A stretch of 45,752 nucleotides of DNA. Source: an uncultured Candidatus Melainabacteria bacterium. GTDB taxonomy: Bacteria; Cyanobacteriota; Vampirovibrionia; Gastranaerophilales; Gastranaerophilaceae. The position numbers and the translations under genes are program-made. Numbering within the stretch: position 1 is the first letter of the stretch; every line of letters begins with the position of its first letter. Under the pieces are notes generated by a model. It was not told where the DNA came from. It ran no database searches and saw only the letters and a program-made list of their open reading frames with translations. Below, piece by piece: positions 40,454-45,752 of this stretch. The stretch spans positions 1 through 45,752 of the forward strand of contig CAKUZL010000012.1 of NCBI GenBank assembly GCA_934718085.1, given 5' to 3'.

Positions 40454-41368
40454 ATGGACTACGACAAAAAAAATCCGAAAACCGTGGAGGCACTGTTCGA
40501 CGATATCAGCCCGATTTACGACGGGATGAACAATTTGATTTCGGGTTTTTTGCAGCACGGGGTCAAAAGGCGCACCGTAGAAGCAATTTGGGGCAATCCG
40601 AAGCGAATTCTCGATGTTTGTTGCGGAACGGGCGACATCACGTTTGCCGAAGCCGCAAAATACCCTTTTGCCGAGGTTTACGGGGTCGACATTTCGGCGG
40701 GCATGCTGAAAATCGCACAAAAACGCCTTTTCGCGGGGCGAACCGACCGCGCGGCAACGGACAATTCCCCGCAACGCGACGGGCATGGAGCCCCTTCCGA
40801 GGGTGAAAGGGGTTCCGCCGCGGTTGACGGGAAAATCGCGCCGACCGAGCCTGTTTCGACCGACTCCGAAGACAAAAATTTTTCATCCGTCCGTGATTTT
40901 GCGCGACACAACGAGCTTGACGCCGACGGCACAAAATTTTGCGACAGCGACGAAAATATTGTCTTTAAACGCGCAAACGCCGCGAATTTACCGTTCGAAG
41001 ACGGTTTTTTCGATGTTTGTACCGTTGTTTTCGGACTTCGCAACATGCCCGACCCCGAAGCCGCAATCGCCGAGTTTGCAAGGGTTTTGAAAGACGGCGG
41101 ACAGCTGGTGATTACGGAATTCGGTGCGCCGAGGGGGTTGTTCAAGGCGATTTTTGCGATATTTTTGAGGTTGTTGCCGTTTGCGGGGCTGATAACGGGC
41201 AAATACGGGGCTTATCGGTATTTGTCGGAAAGTATTTCGACATACGAACCGCCCGAAAAAATCACGCAATACTTGCGTTCCGCGGGTTTTGAGGACGCAA
41301 AAAACGAGGAATTGTTATTCGGAGCAATTTCGCTCCAAACAGGAACAAAAAACCGAAAAACGCTTTAA
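40454..41368 (+). CDS. ubiE: UbiE/MenG-family methyltransferase with internal insertion
   Basis: A 304-aa SAM-dependent C-methyltransferase of the (demethyl)menaquinone/ubiquinone family: ILDVCCGTGDITFAEAAKY (SAM motif I), VYGVDISAGMLKIAQKR (motif II), LPFEDGFFDVCTVVFGLRNM, VLKDGGQLVITEFGAP and FAGLITGKYGAYRYLSESIS. Normal length is 230-250 aa; about 70 residues (about 96-166, DNA 40739-40952) are inserted between motif II and the NLPF segment. The insert is Asp/Ser/Arg-rich and contains a hairpin (40787-40816), so it resembles an in-frame repeat. Whether quinone is menaquinone or ubiquinone cannot be told; no other men or ubi gene is present. Confidence 0.9.
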   Translation: MDYDKKNPKTVEALFDDISPIYDGMNNLISGFLQHGVKRRTVEAIWGNPKRILDVCCGTGDITFAEAAKYPFAEVYGVDISAGMLKIAQKRLFAGRTDRAATDNSPQRDGHGAPSEGERGSAAVDGKIAPTEPVSTDSEDKNFSSVRDFARHNELDADGTKFCDSDENIVFKRANAANLPFEDGFFDVCTVVFGLRNMPDPEAAIAEFARVLKDGGQLVITEFGAPRGLFKAIFAIFLRLLPFAGLITGKYGAYRYLSESISTYEPPEKITQYLRSAGFEDAKNEELLFGAISLQTGTKNRKTL

Positions 41369-41606
41369 CCTGCGCCGTATATTCTCGCCGAACCGAGGCT
41401 TGCCCGGATATTAAAACTCGGCATGCTACGGGCAAACGAAGCCGTTCATCTTTATGAAAATTAAAAATCACTGTAGGCAGGGGTAGAAACCCGATACCTA
41501 CAATGCTTGCAATTAAAGATATTCAGAGTGATTAATGTGTATATTGAACATTGAAATTTGTACAGTGAAAAAGAATGCTAAACACACTGATTCAAACCGT
41601 CGAAAA

Positions 41607-41636
41607 AGAACTGTTACTGATATCAGCAACAGTTCT
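41607..41636. promoter_or_regulatory. 30-bp near-perfect dyad
   Basis: AGAACTGTT, then a, then perfect CTGATATCAG, then c, then AACAGTTCT. One mismatched pair out of 15. It could be an operator, a cruciform site or an RNA hairpin. No T-tract follows. Confidence 0.7.
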
Positions 41637-41795
41637 CATAATCAAAAACCTCTAATGAGTCGGGCAGGGTGGCATCAGCGCCCTTGCCCTTATTAATATT
41701 TTAAACGATTTTAATAAAAAATAATCAAGTGTCAAAATGAAAGACATGCGGTAAAGACGAAAATCTTTCGGTTGGTCGTTAATATTTACGCAACA

Positions 41796-41821
41796 AAAAA
41801 GCCCGATTTCTCGGACTTTTT
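41796..41821. terminator. Bidirectional terminator between ubiE and tpiA
   Basis: AAAAAGCCCGA (41796-41806), loop TTTC, TCGGACTTTTT (41811-41821), with A and T tracts on both sides. Serves the convergent ubiE (plus) and tpiA (minus). Confidence 0.7.
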
Positions 41822-41938
41822 CGTGTTCTGATTTTGTATTCCGATTCGGGCGATGCCGAAATTCGGTAGATTGGTCAAAAACTTTGCGATGTCATACGGT
41901 TTTCGGTGTCGAAAGCCGATATTCTTGCATTTCGTCGA

Positions 41939-42715
41939 TTACATAGCGCCTTTGACAATCGAAACAAAGCTGTCCGCTTTGAGGCTTGCACCGCCGACCA
42001 AAGCTCCGTCGATATCGGATTGAGCGATTTGTTCCGCGATGGTTTCGGGTTTAACGCTTCCGCCGTACAAGATTCTGATTGCGTTTGCGGCGGATTCGCC
42101 TGCAGCCGTCTTAACGGTGTTTCTAATCATTGCGATGACTCTGTTTGCTTCTTTTGAATCGCAGGTTTTGCCGGTTCCGATAGCCCAGATGGGTTCGTAC
42201 GCGATGATTGATTTTGCGACTTCTTCCGAGGTCAAGCCTTCGAGAGCTTTTTCGATTTGCGAAGCCACGTGAGTGTCGGTAACGCCTTGTTCGCGTTGTT
42301 CGAGGGATTCACCGCAGCAGATTATCGGAACGAGTCCGTTTTTCAAAATCGCTTTTGCTTTTTTGTTGACGTTTTCGTCGGTTTCGCCGAAGTATTGTCT
42401 TCTTTCGCTGTGTCCGATAATGATGTATTCGCAGCCCGCGTCTTTAGCCATTTCGACGGAAACTTCGCCCGTGAAAGCGCCTTGTGTTTCGAAGTGGCAG
42501 TTTTGAGCCGCCAATTTAACTTTTCCGCATCCGCAGTCGGTCAAAGCCTTGTTTACCGCGTAAAGCGACGTAAATACGGGCGCAACGATAACTTCGGGCA
42601 AATTTTCTTTTTCGAATTCTTTCAAGCCTTTCATTACATCGTTTGCCAATTGAGCAGCTTCATCCTGCAATTTGTGCATTTTCCAGTTTCCTGCAATCAC
42701 CGGTCTTCTGGACAT
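41939..42715 (-). CDS. tpiA: Triosephosphate isomerase
   Basis: A 258-aa glycolytic enzyme interconverting dihydroxyacetone phosphate and glyceraldehyde-3-phosphate. Motifs: AGNWKMHK (catalytic Lys), YIIIGHSERR (His), IIAYEPIWAIGTGK (Glu), ILYGGSVKP and DGALVGGASL (phosphate loop). The start is set at MSRRPVIAGNWKM because AGGAGGAAATT lies just upstream; the frame is open further upstream to 43117 but that part is repeat-derived and unlike the family. Length is normal. It is monocistronic here, separate from other glycolytic genes. Confidence 0.97.
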   Translation of the reverse strand: MSRRPVIAGNWKMHKLQDEAAQLANDVMKGLKEFEKENLPEVIVAPVFTSLYAVNKALTDCGCGKVKLAAQNCHFETQGAFTGEVSVEMAKDAGCEYIIIGHSERRQYFGETDENVNKKAKAILKNGLVPIICCGESLEQREQGVTDTHVASQIEKALEGLTSEEVAKSIIAYEPIWAIGTGKTCDSKEANRVIAMIRNTVKTAAGESAANAIRILYGGSVKPETIAEQIAQSDIDGALVGGASLKADSFVSIVKGAM

Positions 42716-43210
42716 AATAATTTCCTCCTTGTGTAACGTAGTCGTCAATGTTATACCACAAAAATTTTTCGTGCGCACGATTTTTATTTTTGTGGCGGGA
42801 AAGAGGTGTTTTCGGCAGTTTCGGGCATTTGCGGGTGTTGCGGAGCGGGAATTTTCAACGTTCCCGTATTTTTGCGAACAAAAACGTCGGGTGTTGCGGA
42901 GCGGAAAATTTTTGACATACCTCAATCCTCGGCGCTCCGTGTCTTTTGCCGAACGACATACGTCGGGTGTTGCCGAATATAAAGATGATTTAAAACATCC
43001 GAAAAAATTGCCGAACTTTGTCCGACTTGAGATTTCATGTGCTTTTTTGCAAGACGGACGTCCGAAAATTTCTTGTATGTCTTTTTGTAAAGAACGAAAT
43101 TTTTCGCGCCCGCCCAAAAATATTTTGCTTAAAGCAAAGTCGGGGATTGTGCTCCCCGACCTGCAAACTTGTTTTTAACTTTGGTTTAAGTGTGAACTTT
43201 AGCTGTCGCA
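42716..43210. repeat. Repeat-bearing gap upstream of tpiA
   Basis: GGGTGTTGCGGAGCGG occurs at 42833-42848 and 42889-42904, with a degenerate third at about 42965. A hairpin GTCGGGG/CCCCGAC lies at 43139-43160, probably the terminator of the minus-strand gene at 43211-43660. No gene; the open frame here is the false N-terminal extension of tpiA. Confidence 0.7.
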
Positions 43211-43660
43211 TTAGTTTTCAAGGCTGTCAACGGTTCCCGCTTTGGCTCCTTTCATAAAATCTTCGCGTGATATCTGTTCACAATCAAGACCGTTTACTAC
43301 TTCTTTCATATTCGGTATCACGGGTGCGCTGCTTTTTCGGGAAAGGGAAATTTGGCGGCATTGTTCTTCAAGGTCATCAATTCCTATACCGGGGCTGTTT
43401 TTAATCTTTTCTTTGACATCAATATTGAGTGGGTTAAATTTTCCGAAAAGGGAAAGAACGTATTTGCCCGCAAGAGCGATTAAAGCCGCGGCGGCTCCGA
43501 AAGCGGCGATTTTTCCGCCTCGGCTCGAAATCAGTTTTGACGCGGACGATTGAAATTTATCCGCAGCCGTTTTTGCAACCGTGCCGAGATTTTTTGCCTG
43601 TGTCGTTTTGGAAGCCGAAGCGAGTGTTTCGACGGTTTTGGGCCCGATTTGATTAATCAT
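43211..43660 (-). CDS. Single-pass membrane protein of unknown function
   Basis: A 149-aa protein. The Ser/Ala/Lys-rich N-terminus (KTVETLASASKTTQAKNLGT) is amphipathic. One membrane helix (KIAAFGAAAALIALAGKYVL) is followed by a soluble part (DDLEEQCRQISLSRKSSAPV) ending GTVDSLEN. AAAGAAAGG is best placed for the ATG at 43660 (MINQIGPK); an ATG at 43666 (MNMINQ) is possible. No known family. Divergent from the gene at 43903 with a 242-bp space between them. Confidence 0.75.
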   Translation of the reverse strand: MINQIGPKTVETLASASKTTQAKNLGTVAKTAADKFQSSASKLISSRGGKIAAFGAAAALIALAGKYVLSLFGKFNPLNIDVKEKIKNSPGIGIDDLEEQCRQISLSRKSSAPVIPNMKEVVNGLDCEQISREDFMKGAKAGTVDSLEN

Positions 43661-43865
43661 ATTCATATCCTTTCTTTTTACTACGCTTTGCAAAAAACAT
43701 AATCGAATAAAAAATTGCCCATGTTGGTAAAAATTTTTACAAATAGTTACGTTTTCGGACGGACTCGGACAAAATTCGTAAAACACCTTGCTTACCTCGT
43801 TGCCGAAAATCGTGTAGTTATGTAACGAAAATCGATTCCGACGTGCGCAAATTCCGCCATTGCGT

Positions 43866-43871
43866 ATATAA
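43866..43871 (+). promoter_or_regulatory. -10 box for the MerR-like gene
   Basis: TATAAT, 31 nt before the ATG at 43903. This gene has a ribosome site, in contrast to the leaderless group. Confidence 0.5.
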
Positions 43872-43902
43872 TATTGTTAAGATTATTGCGGAGGGAGTTT
43901 CT

Positions 43903-44412
43903 ATGAACGATACGGCGCAAATTATGCCCAAAACCTTGAGAAAAATTCTGAATACCGACAACGAAGGTATCATTAACCTCTGTAAAAAAGCGTCCGTGCC
44001 GCTTCGTCGCAATTCCAAAGGGCTGACGTTTTTCACCGGTCACGACGTCGAAGTCCTGAAAAACATCGCCGCTTTAAAAGAAGAAACCGAAAAAAAGGCT
44101 GTTCCCGCGGTCAAAGACAAAAATTTCGAGAACGCAATCGTTGAAATGTCGGATGCCGTCAAAAATCTGTCGTCCGTCATAAAAGAAGACTTCGCAACGA
44201 TTTTGGACGAAAAACTCGAAGAAAAACTCGGCGGTATCGACGATGTCATCATCGACCTCGTTCACGCAAAAACCGAAAACGACAAACTTCGCGCACAACT
44301 CAACGCTAAAAATTCGGAAATTTTCGCGCTCAAAAACGAACTCGCGTCGTTCTCCAAAATCGCGGGCAAATTCTACGTCAAAAATCCCGTCGAAGAATCA
44401 CTCCTTCGCTGA
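43903..44412 (+). CDS. MerR-like helix-turn-helix plus coiled-coil protein
   Basis: A 169-aa protein. Residues 1-60 look like a MerR-type winged helix (MPKTLRKILNTDNEGIINLC, VPLRRNSKGLTFFTGHDVEV). The remainder is coiled coil (KEDFATILDEKLEEKLGGID, HAKTENDKLRAQLNAKNSEI). The domain plan (HTH, then long coiled coil) suits a chromosome- or plasmid-binding organiser or a regulator. GAGGGAG before the ATG and TATAAT at 43866-43871 support transcription. No effector domain. Function not assigned. Confidence 0.8.
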   Translation: MNDTAQIMPKTLRKILNTDNEGIINLCKKASVPLRRNSKGLTFFTGHDVEVLKNIAALKEETEKKAVPAVKDKNFENAIVEMSDAVKNLSSVIKEDFATILDEKLEEKLGGIDDVIIDLVHAKTENDKLRAQLNAKNSEIFALKNELASFSKIAGKFYVKNPVEESLLR

Positions 44413-45377
44413 TTTTGAGAAGACTCCGCCGACGCCGCACCGCATGGTTTTACATAACGTCGGTATCAGCCTTCGGGCATGGTGCGGGCCGGCGAAGCTG
44501 TTTATCTTTGCGAAATTTAAAAATCACTGTAGGAACCGGGGTTTCCACCCCAACGAACCGCTCATTGCGGCATGTTGCGTACAAACGAAGCCGTTCGTTT
44601 TAGCGGAAACTGAAAATCACCGTAGGTACCGGGGTTTCCACCCCAACGAACCGCTCATTGCGGCATGTTGCGTACAAACGAAGCCGTTCGTTTTTTGTAA
44701 AAATTTAAAATAGCTGTAGGTTGGGGTTTCTACCCCAACTTTCCGTTCAAAAAACACAAAAACCTCTTCGCCGGGTCTTTGAATTTAACCCGAAAACCGT
44801 CAAGCACCTCTGGCAGGGGCGAAAATTTGACAAGGCTTTTAGTCAATAATATCAATGTTTTGGGGGTAAAAATTTTCAATTCCGGAAAATTGCATTTTGC
44901 AAAATCGCCGGATTTCCCGGCAGTTCACATTCCAAAACCGCTAAGTACAAGTAGCCCGGGAGGGTAGTTGAAATATTGCCCGACCGGGGAATATTCAAAA
45001 CAAGGGAATCGGAGTAGATTAATAATATCTTTTTCATACTTCCAACTATTCTTAATTCCAAACAATGAGCGAGTTTTCGCTCTTTTTTTTTGCAAAACGA
45101 CATAATTTGTCCGATTAATAAACGAAAGAGTTCGTCTTAACCGAAAGAAATGTTGGGGCGGAAACCCCAACCTACAACTATTCTTAATTCCAAACAATGA
45201 GCGAGTTTTCGCTCTTTTTTTTTGCAAAACGACATAATTTGTCCGATTAACAAACGAAAGAGTTCGTTTTCACCGAAAAAATTGTTGGGGTGGAAACCCC
45301 AACCTACAACTTCTTTTGCCCGCGACATGCCAAGTTTGCAAGATTCACCCGAACGGAACCCCAAAGTGCGGGAATTT
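44413..45377. repeat. 965-bp gap with two tandem arrays
   Basis: Array 1: ~93-bp units at about 44514-44606 and 44607-44699, each with the palindrome core, GAACCGCTCATTGCGGCATG and ACAAACGAAGCCGTTCGTTT. A further palindrome at about 44717. Module CCGTCAAGCACCTC...CCGGATTTCCCGG at about 44800-44925. Array 2: ~132-bp units at 45043-45174 and 45175-45309. No gene supported. Confidence 0.85.
45043..45309. repeat. 132-bp tandem duplication containing the palindrome
   Basis: Each unit runs CAACTATTCTTAATTCCAAA, GAGCGAGTTTTCGCTC (hairpin) with T-tract, AAAACGACATAATTTG, AACGAAAGAGTTCG, ending in the GTTGGGG palindrome. The GAGCGA/TCGCTC hairpin followed by TTTTTTTTT is terminator-like for the plus strand, so the duplication yields two terminators. 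Confidence 0.9.
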
Positions 45378-45647
45378 TCATTTCAGGTCGCAAAGTGAGA
45401 AGTTTTCGCCCAAGGAGTCGGAGAGTTCTTTGATTAGTTTATCGGGCGGAATGTCGAGTCCTTCGGCGACTTTCCATATTGTCGTAAATCTGAAATCTTT
45501 CAATCCGAGTTCCAATTCTCTCCAAGTTGCTTTAGGCACGCCGACTTCCGCCGAAATGCGGTATATGGTTTTATTTTGAGCAATTCTGTGTTTTTTGACC
45601 AACTCACCGACGGTTTTAATCAATTTTTTGCTTTTTGCATCGTTCAT
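45378..45647 (-). CDS. XRE-family helix-turn-helix protein
   Basis: An 89-aa protein that is mostly one helix-turn-helix domain: KTVGELVKKHRIAQNKTIYR, AEVGVPKATWRELELGLKDF as the recognition part, TTIWKVAEGLDIPPDKLIKE, and the short tail LGENFSLCDLK. AAATTCGAC before the ATG gives no clear ribosome site, but the preceding copy ends 9 nt upstream, so coupling is likely. Typical of small repressors or antitoxins; no toxin partner is visible. Confidence 0.9.
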   Translation of the reverse strand: MNDAKSKKLIKTVGELVKKHRIAQNKTIYRISAEVGVPKATWRELELGLKDFRFTTIWKVAEGLDIPPDKLIKELSDSLGENFSLCDLK

Positions 45648-45656
45648 GTCGAATTT

Positions 45657-45752
45657 TCATTTCAGGTCGCAGAGGGAGAAGTTTTCGCCCAAGGAGTCGG
45701 AGAGTTCTTTGATTAGTTTATCGGGCGGAATGTCGAGTCCTTCGGCGACTTT
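45657..45752 (-). CDS. Second XRE copy, truncated by the window edge
   Basis: The last 31 codons of a tandem copy of the gene at 45378-45647: KVAEGLDIPPDKLIKELSDS and onward to LCDLK. Where comparable, the amino acid sequence is identical, while the DNA differs at synonymous positions in the Ser-Leu codons (TCA CTT against TCC CTC). Upstream remainder lies outside the window. Confidence 0.85.
   Translation of the reverse strand, partial: KVAEGLDIPPDKLIKELSDSLGENFSLCDLK

Larger units (their letters stand above)
41369..41938. other. Intergenic region with dyad and terminators
   Basis: 570 bp. A palindrome-family copy at about 41472-41500. A near-perfect 30-bp dyad at 41607-41636, a GGGCAGGG / CCCTTGCCC hairpin (41662-41689), and a bidirectional terminator at 41796-41821. 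No coding gene; the structured stretch 41520-41700 could encode a small RNA. Confidence 0.6.

Noticed and set aside
42716..43117. N-terminal extension of triosephosphate isomerase
   Set aside because: Repeat-derived residues unlike the family; a perfect ribosome site lies just before MSRRPV at 42715.
1..45377. Many near-identical ~24-bp palindromes suggesting a CRISPR array
   Set aside because: Copies are in both orientations, irregularly spaced over the whole window, without uniform spacers and without cas genes.

Overview
The window looks like a chromosomal segment of an anaerobic, probably gut-associated bacterium from the non-photosynthetic sister lineage of Cyanobacteria (Melainabacteria/Vampirovibrionia, perhaps Gastranaerophilales). 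This is an inference. The YvcK-family protein has the two-helix N-terminal extension (PGLxVKRW ... RPVY) that I know from cyanobacterial-type YvcK. It sits with panB/panC, a reduced flagellar cluster, a hybrid-cluster-like protein and a DUF2229 dehydratase-activase-like protein. No rRNA, tRNA or phylogenetic marker is present to prove it.

Layout. 1-14 kb is mostly host genes: glmS with a ~330-nt leader; a degenerate hybrid-cluster protein next to a glutaredoxin; a divergent secreted-nuclease-like gene and XRE regulator; a minus-strand flagellar trio (fliJ, fliK-like, flgF/G-like); and a tight plus-strand operon pxpA-yvcK-panB-panC. 14.9-34.7 kb is one plus-strand tailed-phage structural cluster. 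It holds a zinc-ribbon gene, terS, terL, tape measure, tail chaperone, scaffold, major capsid, connectors, tail tube, portal, a lambda M-M-L-like fusion, an NlpC/P60 gene, a secreted moron, a gpJ-like protein, a fibre, and a lysis group ending in a GH24 endolysin. The gene order is scrambled relative to standard siphophages, and I see no integrase, repressor or replication gene in it. It may be a gene-transfer-agent-like or domesticated prophage. 35.7-45.7 kb holds an excisionase-like HTH gene, an orphan cytosine-5 methyltransferase beside a beheaded HpaII-like endonuclease, a DUF2229 protein, a membrane protein, ubiE with an internal insertion, tpiA, two unknown genes and a tandem XRE pair running off the right edge.

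Nearly every intergenic space is filled by extragenic repeats. The commonest is a ~24-bp palindrome (GTTGGGGTGGAAACCCCAAC plus CTAC), with about 25 copies, embedded in longer composite modules. Other repeats include two identical 168-bp direct repeats, ~156-, 132- and 93-bp tandem arrays, an inverted ~240-bp element, and simple-sequence tracts. The repeats also occupy gaps inside the phage cluster, so the cluster has probably been resident for a long time.

Four genes (at 6861 minus, 6947, 26297 and 40454 plus) have a TATAAT/GATAAT box exactly 6 nt before the ATG, which points to a class of leaderless transcripts. No CRISPR array, transposase or tRNA was found.
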